A DNA stretch of 5,490 nucleotides from an uncultured Eubacteriales bacterium (GCA_902461475.1 CABPXX010000109.1:1-5490); one strand, 5' to 3'; shown: positions 1 to 5,060, counted from the stretch's first letter. Notes: generated by a model from the sequence alone, not told the origin. Numbers and translations are program-made.

Positions 1-137
1 GGCTTGCGCCGGCGGGGGGAGCCGCCCCCCCGGTGGGGCCAGCCGATGCAATGGGCCCCGGACTTTTTCTTTTTCACAATGTACCCGATGGCAGCGGCCA
101 GAATGACCACCACTACAGCGATGATAATGTAGTCCAT
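1..137 (-). CDS. FeoB-associated small membrane protein, 3' end cut by window edge
   Basis: The start ATG (137-135) overlaps the feoB stop in a TAATG arrangement, so the two genes are translationally coupled; an AAGGTG-like ribosome site lies at the end of feoB. The 45 visible residues begin MDYIIIAVVVVILAAAIGYI, one transmembrane helix, followed by a KKKK stop-transfer cluster and then SGAHCIGWPHRGG. This layout (M-D-Y-I start, one helix, basic cluster, C-I-G) is that of the FeoB-associated Cys-rich membrane protein family, whose members are about 45-60 residues and sit directly after feoB. Their role is unproven, but they are thought to assist Fe(II) transport at the membrane. Oddity: the family usually has CIGCP followed by several cysteines, whereas here the second Cys is Trp and only one Cys is visible, in a run of G/C. 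The stop lies beyond base 1. The family call is fairly sure, but the integrity of the tail is not. Confidence 0.75.
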   Translation of the reverse strand, partial: MDYIIIAVVVVILAAAIGYIVKKKKSGAHCIGWPHRGGGSPRRRK

Positions 138-2152
138 TACGCGGTCACCTTGCCTTTTCCGGCACCGCTCAGGGCGTACTCCTGGGCCATGTGCTTCTGA
201 GTGCGCAGGATGAGGGCCACCACAATGCCCACCATACAGGCCACGGCGATGAGGCCGGGGACAAACCCGGTGCCCACGCTGCCGGTGGTGATCAGGGTGC
301 CGATCTGGTAGACCAGGAAGGAGAGGGTGTAGCCGGTGCCCAGCTGGAGGGCGATGCCGGCAAACAGCCACTTCTTATTCTGCATCTCCGAGTTCATAGC
401 GCCAATGGCGGCAAAGCAGGGGGGCGTATACAGGTTGAACATGAGGTAGGCCAGGGCGGCCACGGTGGTCAACCCCATGGTGGCGGCCACTTCGTTGGCC
501 CCGCCCACCAGTTCCAAGGCGTCCACATCAATGAAGGAGGTCAGGCCGTACACCACAGCCAGAGTGCCCACCACGTTCTCCTTGGCAATGAAGCCGGTGA
601 CCGCAGCGGCAGCCAGCTGCCATACACCAAAGCCCAGGGGAATCATGAGAATGGCGAAGGGGTGGGCGATGGTGGCCAGAATGGAGGTGGACTCCATGCC
701 CTCCTCCACCAGCTGGAGGGACCAGTTGAAGTTCTGCATGATGTGTACGGCGGCGTTGCACACCAGAATGATGGTGCCCGCCTTGATAATAAAGGCCTTG
801 GCCCGGCCCAGCATGGACAGCACCGCCCGTTTCAGGCTGGGCACCTTGTACTCGGGCAGCTCCATGATAAAGAAGGACTTGCGGTACTTGTGCCCGGTGA
901 TCTTCTGCACCAGCAGAGCCCCCAGGATGATGATGACAATGCCCACAAAGTACATCAGGGTACCCACCCAGGAGGCGTCGGAGAAGAACACTCCGGCAAA
1001 CAGGGCAATGACGGGCAGCTTGGCCCCGCAGGGCATGAAGGGGGTGAGCATGGCGGTGGTGCGCCGCTCCCGCTCATTTCGGATGGGGGGGCCTCCAGTC
1101 CCGCCGGGGATGGCGCAGCCGGTGCCGATGATCATGGGAATGATGGACTTGCCCGACAGACCCACCTTCTTAAAGAAGGGGTCCATGACTACGCTGACCC
1201 GGGCCATATAGCCGCAGTCCTCCAGCAGGGCGATGAGGAAGTACATCACCATCACCAGGGGCAGGAAACCCACCACGGCGCCCACGCCACCGATGATGCC
1301 GTCCACCAGCAGGGACTGGAGGAAGGGATTGGCGGAGGCCACCTGCTCTCCCACCCAGCCCTGGAAGGTCTCAATCCAGCCGGTGAGGAAGCCGGCAATG
1401 TAGGGGCCCAGCCGGGTCTGGGAGATGTCAAAGACCAGGAACATCACCACCGCAAAGATGGGGATGCCCAGCCAGCGGTTGGCCAGCACCCGATCCACCT
1501 TGTCCTGAACGTTGCTCTGGCGGGTGAGCACCTTGCGCTGCTCCACCTGCTCCACCAGTTTGCCCACAAAGGCAAAACGCTGGCGGTCCGCCTGCTCCAC
1601 GGCGGCCTTGTCGGTGAGGTCCACCCCCTTCTGGGTGTAGGGGGCCAGCTGGCCGTGGCCATACTGGGTGGCAGCGGCCTGAATGACCTGGGCCAAACCC
1701 TTTTGAGAGGTGGACACCGTCTCCACCACCGGACAGTTCAGAGCCTTGGACAGGGCGGAGATGTCAATTTTGGTGCCCTTCTTTTCGTTTAAGTCCTGCT
1801 TGTTCAGGGCCACCACCACGGGGATGCCCAGCTCCAGCAGCTGGGTGGTAAAGAAGAGGGAGCGGCTCAAGTTGGTGGCGTCCACAATGTTCACGATGAC
1901 GTCGGGCCGCTCCTGGCGGACGTAGCTGCTGGTGATGCTCTCCTCGGACGTGAAGGGGGACATGGAATAGGCCCCGGGCAGGTCCACTGCCACCAGGTCC
2001 AGCCCCTGGGGATTGAACTGCTTCTTGACGGGACTCTCCTTCTTGTCCACCGTCACACCCGCCCAGTTGCCCACTCGTTCCGAGCGGCCGGTGAGGGCGT
2101 TATACATGGTGGTCTTTCCGCTGTTGGGATTGCCTGTGAGTGCAATGCGCAT
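137..2152 (-). CDS. feoB: Ferrous iron transporter B (GTPase and permease)
   Basis: This 671-residue FeoB moves Fe(II) across the cytoplasmic membrane. The N-terminal G domain shows G1 GNPNSGKTT (7-15), the G2 Thr in AGVTV (about 34), G3 DLPG (57-60), G4 NKQD (117-120) and a G5-like STSQKG (147-152). A helical linker (about 170-225) leads to the membrane part, with hydrophobic segments near 228-242, 284-310, 396-416, 455-472, 495-525, 560-587, 596-617 and 630-649. The conserved permease cysteines are present: GTGCAIP (C346), PFMPCGAKLP (C375) and TPPCFAAIG (C579). Length is normal for the family. The start is fixed by AGGAGGT at 2159-2165, 6 nt upstream. Oddity: after C346-A-I-P-G the family normally reads roughly (I/V)MA(S/T)RT, but here it is GTGGPP (351-356), encoded by a G/C run. 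The gene lies downstream of feoA and just before the small FeoB-associated gene. The family call is certain. Confidence 0.97.
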   Translation of the reverse strand: MRIALTGNPNSGKTTMYNALTGRSERVGNWAGVTVDKKESPVKKQFNPQGLDLVAVDLPGAYSMSPFTSEESITSSYVRQERPDVIVNIVDATNLSRSLFFTTQLLELGIPVVVALNKQDLNEKKGTKIDISALSKALNCPVVETVSTSQKGLAQVIQAAATQYGHGQLAPYTQKGVDLTDKAAVEQADRQRFAFVGKLVEQVEQRKVLTRQSNVQDKVDRVLANRWLGIPIFAVVMFLVFDISQTRLGPYIAGFLTGWIETFQGWVGEQVASANPFLQSLLVDGIIGGVGAVVGFLPLVMVMYFLIALLEDCGYMARVSVVMDPFFKKVGLSGKSIIPMIIGTGCAIPGGTGGPPIRNERERRTTAMLTPFMPCGAKLPVIALFAGVFFSDASWVGTLMYFVGIVIIILGALLVQKITGHKYRKSFFIMELPEYKVPSLKRAVLSMLGRAKAFIIKAGTIILVCNAAVHIMQNFNWSLQLVEEGMESTSILATIAHPFAILMIPLGFGVWQLAAAAVTGFIAKENVVGTLAVVYGLTSFIDVDALELVGGANEVAATMGLTTVAALAYLMFNLYTPPCFAAIGAMNSEMQNKKWLFAGIALQLGTGYTLSFLVYQIGTLITTGSVGTGFVPGLIAVACMVGIVVALILRTQKHMAQEYALSGAGKGKVTA

Positions 2153-2173
2153 GGGTATACCTCCTCAATCTCT

Positions 2174-2201
2174 CCACAGGTTAGCAAGCGCTAACCTGTG
2201 G
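2174..2201. promoter_or_regulatory. 12-bp perfect inverted repeat in the feoA-feoB gap, operator-like
   Basis: CCACAGGTTAGC (2174-2185) and its exact complement (2190-2201) flank a 4-nt centre. The core GTTAGC-N4-GCTAAC (2180-2195) recurs, less perfectly, at the feoA promoter. The half-site AGGTTAG/CTAACCT equals the arm of the DtxR/IdeR box, but the spacing is wider. It could be a DNA operator, or an mRNA hairpin ahead of the feoB ribosome site. I see no convincing separate promoter next to it. Confidence 0.65.
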
Positions 2202-2205
2202 GCTT

Positions 2206-2226
2206 AAAAACCCCGGAATCCGGGGG
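2206..2226 (-). terminator. Probable intrinsic terminator or attenuator after feoA
   Basis: Read on the minus strand, CCCCGGATTCCGGGG forms a GC-only stem of 6 bp with a 3-nt loop, followed at once by TTTTT (2210-2206). It begins 7 bases after the feoA stop. Because feoB follows on the same strand and shows no clear promoter of its own, partial termination that lowers feoB relative to feoA is the simplest reading. The stem is short, so efficiency is uncertain. Confidence 0.6.
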
Positions 2227-2232
2227 AAGTTC

Positions 2233-2445
2233 CTAAATGGAGATGGCTTCCGCCAGATCCCGGTTGATGTTGTACCGACCGTCCTTCACCGACACCACAT
2301 AGCTGCCGTTGAGTTGGGACACCACGGTGATGGGCTCTCCGGTGTAGCAGCCCAGGGTGAAGAGAAAGCTGTCCAGCTCCTCATCGTCGGTGTCAATGCC
2401 GGTGATGGTGTACTCCTGCCCCAGCTGGGCATGGGTCAAATTCAT
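2233..2445 (-). CDS. feoA: Ferrous iron transport protein A, SH3-like
   Basis: This 70-residue cytoplasmic protein matches the small beta-barrel (SH3-like) FeoA family in length and pattern: an N-terminal segment MNLTHAQLGQEYTITGID, then FLFTLGCYTGEPITVV (the conserved L-G-C-x-x-G-x-x-(I/V)-x-V-V turn, about residues 28-43), then VSVKDGRYNINRDLAEAISI, matching the R-Y-x-(I/L)-x-x-x-x-A-x-x-I end. FeoA proteins associate with FeoB and are needed for efficient Fe(II) uptake; how they do so is debated. The start is supported by AGGAGGAG at 2453-2460, 7 nt upstream. It is the first gene of the operon, behind a strong promoter with GTTAGC/GCTAAC sites, and is followed by a terminator-like stem before feoB. 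Nothing in it is truncated or unusual. Confidence 0.93.
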   Translation of the reverse strand: MNLTHAQLGQEYTITGIDTDDEELDSFLFTLGCYTGEPITVVSQLNGSYVVSVKDGRYNINRDLAEAISI

Positions 2446-2471
2446 GAGGGCACTCCTCCTCTTTTTTGTCG

Positions 2472-2487
2472 GTTGCTTTTAGCTAAC
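2472..2487. promoter_or_regulatory. Operator-like site 2, weaker, just downstream of the feoA -10
   Basis: GTTGCT-TTTA-GCTAAC keeps one perfect half-site and an imperfect other half. Its GCTAAC begins exactly 22 bp from the GCTAAC of site 1, about two helical turns, so both could be bound on the same DNA face. It lies at or just after the predicted transcript start. Confidence 0.4.
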
Positions 2488-2491
2488 TCAT

Positions 2492-2520
2492 AGGATAGCA
2501 CTGGCTAACTCTCTTGTCAA
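2492..2520 (-). promoter_or_regulatory. feoAB promoter (sigma-A type)
   Basis: On the minus strand a perfect -35 TTGACA (2520-2515) is followed by 17 bp and the -10 TATCCT (2497-2492, 4 of 6 matches). The predicted transcript start, near 2485, leaves a leader of about 40 nt to feoA. The spacer and -10 are covered by a two-fold GTTAGC/GCTATC site, which is the position expected for a repressor. Confidence 0.75.
2494..2509. promoter_or_regulatory. Operator-like site 1 over the feoA promoter
   Basis: GATAGC-ACTG-GCTAAC is a two-fold site with one mismatch. It has the same half-sites and the same 4-nt centre as the perfect repeat at 2180-2195. It overlaps the -10 box and the spacer, so bound protein would block RNA polymerase. 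An iron-sensing DtxR/IdeR-type repressor is inferred from the half-site and the target genes; no regulator gene is in the window. Confidence 0.6.
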
Positions 2521-2559
2521 GAGGGGGACGGAAAAATTTTCTCTCACCGGGGCAGGGCC

Positions 2560-2588
2560 TTTCCAAAGGGGAAAAGCTATGCTATCAT
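2560..2588 (+). promoter_or_regulatory. Promoter of the CBS-domain gene
   Basis: A -35-like TTTCCA (2560-2565, 4 of 6 matches) is followed by 17 bp and the -10 TATCAT (2583-2588, 5 of 6). The -10 sits inside a small inverted repeat, CTATG-CTAT-CATAG (2577-2590). It is divergent from the feoA promoter, whose -35 lies 40 bp to the left. The predicted leader is about 80 nt. Confidence 0.55.
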
Positions 2589-2618
2589 AGTGGTGTAAGG
2601 ATTGTGTCAAGAATCCAT

Positions 2619-2640
2619 GTGCCGTCCTGCTGGGCGGCGC
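2619..2640 (+). other. Hairpin in the leader of the CBS-domain gene
   Basis: GCCGTCC-TGCT-GGGCGGC (2621-2638) pairs with one G-U wobble and extends two further pairs at its base. No T run follows, so it is not a terminator. It lies 36 nt before the start codon and does not cover the ribosome site. A regulatory role is possible but unsupported. Confidence 0.3.
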
Positions 2641-2676
2641 CTAGAAGCATCCATCCAACGACTTGAGGAAACATCC

Positions 2677-3096
2677 ATGAACATTGCAAAGATTATGATC
2701 CCCAAGGCCTGCACCATCGTGCTCCACCAGGACAACACCGTGCGGCAGGGCCTGGAAACCATGTGCCACAACAGCTACACCGCCATCCCCGTGCTGGACG
2801 GGCAGGGGGGCTATGTGGGCTGTGTCACCGAGGGAGATTTTCTCCGCCACATCCTGGCGGTGAACTCCACCGACAAAAAGAAGCTGGAACAGACCAAAAT
2901 CCGAGACATTATGCGCAGCGATTTCTGCCCTGCCGTGAGCATCCGGGCCACCTTCCAAGAGGTGATGGACCTGGCTATGGAGCAGAACTTTGTCCCCGTG
3001 GTGGACGACCGCAACGCCCTGTGCGGCATCGTCACCCGGCGCAATCTACTGGGCGCGGTGGGCAAGGAGTTGGAGCAGCAGCTCCAACCAGTGTGA
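2677..3096 (+). CDS. Two-CBS-domain protein, DarB/CbpB (YkuL)-like
   Basis: This 139-residue soluble protein is built from two CBS domains and nothing else. CBS 1 covers about residues 6-64 (MIPKACTIVL; SYTAIPVLDGQGGYVGCVTEGDFLRHIL). A linker follows (DKKKLEQTKIRDIM), then CBS 2 at about 78-130 (CPAVSIRATFQEVMDLAM; FVPVVDDRNALCGIVTRRNLL). CBS pairs bind adenine nucleotides. From memory of the family, the IPK opening, the (S/G)Y-(S/T)-AIPVLD stretch, the KLE...DIM linker and the final G-I-(V/F)-TRR are shared with Bacillus DarB/YkuL and Listeria CbpB, which bind c-di-AMP. A generic AcuB-like CBS protein remains possible. The ATG at 2677 is chosen because GAGGAA precedes it by 6-7 nt and the CBS fold begins there; in-frame codons further upstream (TTG 2602) add an unconserved tail. 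It is monocistronic, with its own promoter and terminator, divergent from feoA. Confidence 0.85.
   Translation: MNIAKIMIPKACTIVLHQDNTVRQGLETMCHNSYTAIPVLDGQGGYVGCVTEGDFLRHILAVNSTDKKKLEQTKIRDIMRSDFCPAVSIRATFQEVMDLAMEQNFVPVVDDRNALCGIVTRRNLLGAVGKELEQQLQPV
3069..3088 (+). repeat. Small inverted repeat at the end of the CBS gene
   Basis: GTTGGAGC-AGCA-GCTCCAAC is a perfect 8-bp stem inside the last codons of the CBS gene, just before its stop. No T run follows. It may only reflect the E-L-E-Q-Q-L-Q coding sequence. It stands 32 nt before the larger terminator hairpin. Confidence 0.35.
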
Positions 3097-3100
3097 GGCC

Positions 3101-3197
3101 ATCCGTGGAAACACAAACTTGGCGGAGATAGAGGAATGCACATTCCTCTATCTCCGCCATTTTCTCTGCCTGGATGAGATATCCATGGAAACAAACT
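3101..3197. repeat. Short direct repeats flanking the terminator hairpin
   Basis: ATCCGTGGAAACACAAACT (3101-3119) recurs as ATCCATGGAAACAAACT (3181-3197): 16 of 17 bases match once a CA gap is allowed. The left copy touches the hairpin at 3120, and the right copy lies about 20 nt after it. This could be a duplicated terminator flank or the scar of a small palindromic element; chance is not excluded. Confidence 0.4.
3120..3163 (+). terminator. Intrinsic terminator of the CBS-domain gene
   Basis: The arms 3120-3138 and 3141-3159 are perfect complements (19 bp, beginning TGGCGGAGATAG) with only CA between them, so the real loop must open by a pair or two. TTTT (3160-3163) follows on the plus strand. 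On the minus strand the following bases read AAGTTTGTGTTT, so weaker termination in that direction is possible. It begins 23 nt after the CBS stop codon. Confidence 0.8.
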
Positions 3198-3201
3198 CCT
3201 A

Positions 3202-3230
3202 TTGAAATGATAGAAATAATGTGACATATT
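3202..3230 (+). promoter_or_regulatory. Possible promoter of the secreted NPCBM gene
   Basis: TTGAAA (3202-3207, 5 of 6 matches to TTGACA), 17 bp, then CATATT (3225-3230, 4 of 6 matches). The surrounding 3190-3260 is AT-rich compared with the genes. It leads to a leader of about 45 nt before the ATG at 3284. The -10 is weak, so the exact placement is uncertain. Confidence 0.4.
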
Positions 3231-3283
3231 CCAAAAACGTATCGCTTTACCAAAGCTGAGAAAAGAGACTATTGGAGGTACAA

Positions 3284-3964
3284 ATGAAGGTAGAACTCAG
3301 CAAAATTGTCAGTTGTACCCTGGTTTGCGCCGGCGTATTCAGCGCAATTGGCGCAGGAATGTACGTCAGTTCCCAGGCCCAGGCATCCAGATCCGACCTG
3401 GAAGTGTCCCTGAGCACTGTGACGCCCACAGCCACCAGTTGCCAGGCATTCCTGGTCAATCACGATGCCAGCGGCGGCCAGCTGGCTCTGCTTCAGGATG
3501 GAAAGGAGGTCGTCTACGACAATGCCCTGTTCACCTTTCCTGCCAACAACTCCTATGCCAGCCTCTACTTTGTGGATGTGCAGGAGTACGGCTATCTGCG
3601 GTTCCAGGCCGACGTGGGCCTGCACTCCGCCGTGCGCAGCAAGGGCGGCCAGGTGGAATTCAAGGTCTTTGCCGACGGCCAGCAGGTGTATTCCAGCGGC
3701 ACGGTGACCAACGACACCGAGGCCCAGAGCATGGATGTGGACCTGAGTGGTGTGGAGGTGCTGCAGCTGGTGGTGGATGCCAAGGGCTCCAACGCCAACG
3801 ACCAGGCGGTGTGGGGCAACGCCCGCTTCACCACTGCCGGAAATACCCCCTATCTGGCCGTGGACGACCTGGAGTTTAACCAGAGCTGGCAGGTCACCCC
3901 CGAGAACATCCTGGAGTATGTGTCCGCCAAGGACGTGGGCGCAATGACATCACCGACTCCGTGA
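3284..3964 (+). CDS. 5' part: signal peptide and NPCBM domain
   Basis: This is the reading frame as written, 226 residues, ending at TGA 3962-3964 after six out-of-frame residues. The ATG at 3284 is chosen because GGAGG (3274-3278) precedes it by 5 nt; the in-frame TTG at 3272 overlaps that site. Residues 1-34 form a Sec signal peptide: K2/K7, a hydrophobic core at 8-28, and a probable cut after SSQAQA. Residues about 50-184 match the NPCBM carbohydrate-binding-like module, most clearly YGYLRFQADVG, GGQVEFKVFADGQQVYSSG, a D-V-D-L-S-G-V-E-x-L-x-L-V-V strand and DQAVWGNARF at its end. From about 187 (TPYLAVDDLEF) an Ig-like domain begins and is then cut. NPCBM modules are found in secreted glycosidases and surface proteins of Gram-positive gut bacteria; no catalytic domain is visible here. 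Confidence 0.8.
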   Translation: MKVELSKIVSCTLVCAGVFSAIGAGMYVSSQAQASRSDLEVSLSTVTPTATSCQAFLVNHDASGGQLALLQDGKEVVYDNALFTFPANNSYASLYFVDVQEYGYLRFQADVGLHSAVRSKGGQVEFKVFADGQQVYSSGTVTNDTEAQSMDVDLSGVEVLQLVVDAKGSNANDQAVWGNARFTTAGNTPYLAVDDLEFNQSWQVTPENILEYVSAKDVGAMTSPTP

Positions 3965-4926
3965 CCTATGAGACCGACTACCAGGGTCAGGACAGCGAGG
4001 ACGGCTACTTTACCCTCACCCCCGACAACTTCACCGTGGAGCAGCTGGAGCAGGTGGGCGGCAAGTACGTCAGCGGCACCCATGAGCTGAAGTACACCAT
4101 CACCGACTCCCACGGCAATGTCACCACCGGCGTGCTCATCATCCACGTGGTGGACACCCAGGTGGTGGACGTCAGCGAGTACCTGACCTACGCCGCCCAG
4201 GTCAAGGACCTGGTGAGCGCCGACCAGCTGCTCACCGCCAACACCCGCCAGAAGCTCACCGCCGCTGTCACCGCTCTGGAGAACGCTGCCCGGGCCGAGA
4301 AGCCCGACCGTGAGGCTCTGGACGCCCAGCGGGTGGCCCTGGAGAATATGGTCAATGGTCTGTACACCATCTCCGTAGATGGTGTGGCCAAGGTCAAGGG
4401 CCTGTACGGCGAGCTGTACACCCTCCAGGTTTCCGCCGCCAAGGACAGCTCCAAGTTTATGGGCTGGACCGTGGACGACAAGATCGTCTCCACCAAGGAG
4501 AACTACACCTTCGCCATCACCGGTACCGCCAACTATGTGGCCACCTTTGTGGAAGAGTCCGAGGCTGTGGTGGAGCTGCCCAGCGCCGACATTGTATCCA
4601 CCATCGGCACCAAGCGCACCGACGGCAAGATGGATGCCAAGTTTGTCTCCCAGCTCACCGTGCCCCAGGGGTACAAGATGCTGGAGGTGGGCCTGCTCTG
4701 GGCCTCTTCGGAGGGCGGCGCCCTGTGCACTGACGACGGCCCCGCCGCTGGGGCCAAGAAGACCACCGTCAGCAAGGTCAACACCAACTACCAGTACAGC
4801 GTCACCATCAACGGCCTGCCCAAGGGCAGATTTGTCCGAGGCGTGGCCTACGCCAAGCTGCAGGCTCCCGATGGAACGGTGGAGTGGGTGTACTCTGACG
4901 AGGGCCGCATTTCCAACCTCTCTTAA
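3943..4926 (+). CDS. 3' part: Ig-like, helical, InlB-like and C-terminal beta domains
   Basis: This is the continuation in the other frame, beginning at NDITDSV (3943) and ending ...GRISNLS at TAA. In order: the rest of a DUF5011-like Ig domain to about 4155 (VSGTHELKYTITDSHGNV, then VLIIHVVD); a helical segment at about 4170-4350 resembling FIVAR-type spacers (LTANTRQKLTAAVTALENAA, then DREALDAQRVALENMVNGL); an InlB-B/Listeria-Bacteroides-like repeat at about 4357-4550 (YTISVDGVAKVKGLYGELYT, then FMGWTVDDKIVSTKENYTF); and a C-terminal beta domain at about 4570-4923 (VSQLTVPQGYKMLEVGLLW, then GRFVRGVAYAKL) of a kind common at the end of clostridial surface proteins. The only in-frame start near its beginning is GTG 3961, without a ribosome site. 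The domain names for the Ig and helical parts are tentative. Confidence 0.75.
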   Translation, partial: NDITDSVTYETDYQGQDSEDGYFTLTPDNFTVEQLEQVGGKYVSGTHELKYTITDSHGNVTTGVLIIHVVDTQVVDVSEYLTYAAQVKDLVSADQLLTANTRQKLTAAVTALENAARAEKPDREALDAQRVALENMVNGLYTISVDGVAKVKGLYGELYTLQVSAAKDSSKFMGWTVDDKIVSTKENYTFAITGTANYVATFVEESEAVVELPSADIVSTIGTKRTDGKMDAKFVSQLTVPQGYKMLEVGLLWASSEGGALCTDDGPAAGAKKTTVSKVNTNYQYSVTINGLPKGRFVRGVAYAKLQAPDGTVEWVYSDEGRISNLS

Positions 4927-4968
4927 TGTACCTGGATCTCTTTGGATCCCACAAAAACAAACCCATGG

Positions 4969-5010
4969 AACCGCCTCAGAAGCGAAAGCTTCTGGGGCGG
5001 TTTCTCGTTT
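4969..5010 (+). terminator. Intrinsic terminator of the secreted-protein gene
   Basis: AACCGCCTCAGAAGC (4969-4983) pairs with GCTTCTGGGGCGGTT (4988-5002), 15 bp with one U-G wobble, closing a GAAA (GNRA) tetraloop. The T-rich tail TTTCTCGTTT runs from 5001 to 5010. It starts 43 nt after the stop at 4926. It argues that the next gene starts after it and has its own promoter, which I could not place with confidence. Confidence 0.85.
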
Positions 5011-5060
5011 GGGTGTATAGACAGAAGGGAGCGGGGCACACTACGGAAGAGGTGAGGCGG

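Larger units (their letters stand above)
3284..4926 (+). pseudogene. Secreted multi-domain NPCBM protein, split by a frameshift near 3941
   Basis: The two adjoining open frames read as one protein. The first ends ...EYVSAKDVG and then goes out of frame at GTGGGCGCAATGAC. In the frame of the second, the very next codons are NDITDSVTYETDY, the natural continuation of the same Ig-like domain. Restoring one G (GGCGGCAAT instead of GGCGCAAT at 3938-3945) joins them into about 547 residues. The downstream GTG at 3961 has no ribosome site, which argues against a separate gene. The joined protein has a signal peptide, NPCBM, Ig-like, helical, InlB-like and C-terminal beta domains. It has no LPXTG or C-terminal membrane helix, so it would be secreted or loosely surface-held, probably binding glycans or another surface protein. 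It has its own start region and terminator, and no partner gene. Whether the break is real or a sequencing error cannot be told here. Confidence 0.8.

Noticed and set aside
1087..1102. Micro-inversion as the cause of the odd FeoB gate segment
   Set aside because: Reversing these 16 bases gives GLQSR, loosely like the expected motif, but the Arg falls one position off and the match is too short to separate from chance.
191..1792. Long plus-strand open frame of 533 codons opposite feoB
   Set aside because: It is the complement of feoB, rich in His, Gly and Gln without any fold-like pattern, and is produced by the G/C-biased codon use of feoB. No ribosome site precedes it.
2602..2676. Upstream TTG start that would add 25 residues to the CBS protein
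   Set aside because: There is no ribosome site at TTG, the added residues resemble no part of the CBS fold, and ATG 2677 has GAGGAA at the right distance.
3032..3253. Minus-strand frame of 73 codons across the CBS-gene end and the following gap
   Set aside because: It runs through the terminator palindrome and antisense to the CBS gene, with no ribosome site and no recognisable pattern.
3961..4926. Independent gene starting at GTG 3961
   Set aside because: No ribosome site is present, and the frame continues the Ig-like domain of the preceding gene, so a frameshift explains it better.
5011..5030. TATAGA at 5016-5021 as the -10 of the TSUP operon
   Set aside because: No -35-like hexamer lies at 16-18 bp upstream, and that region is the terminator stem; support is too weak to list.
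4926..5060. N-terminal extension of the first TSUP gene back to base 4926
   Set aside because: It would translate through the strong terminator at 4969-5010 and add 45 charged, non-membrane residues; GTG 5061 has a good ribosome site.
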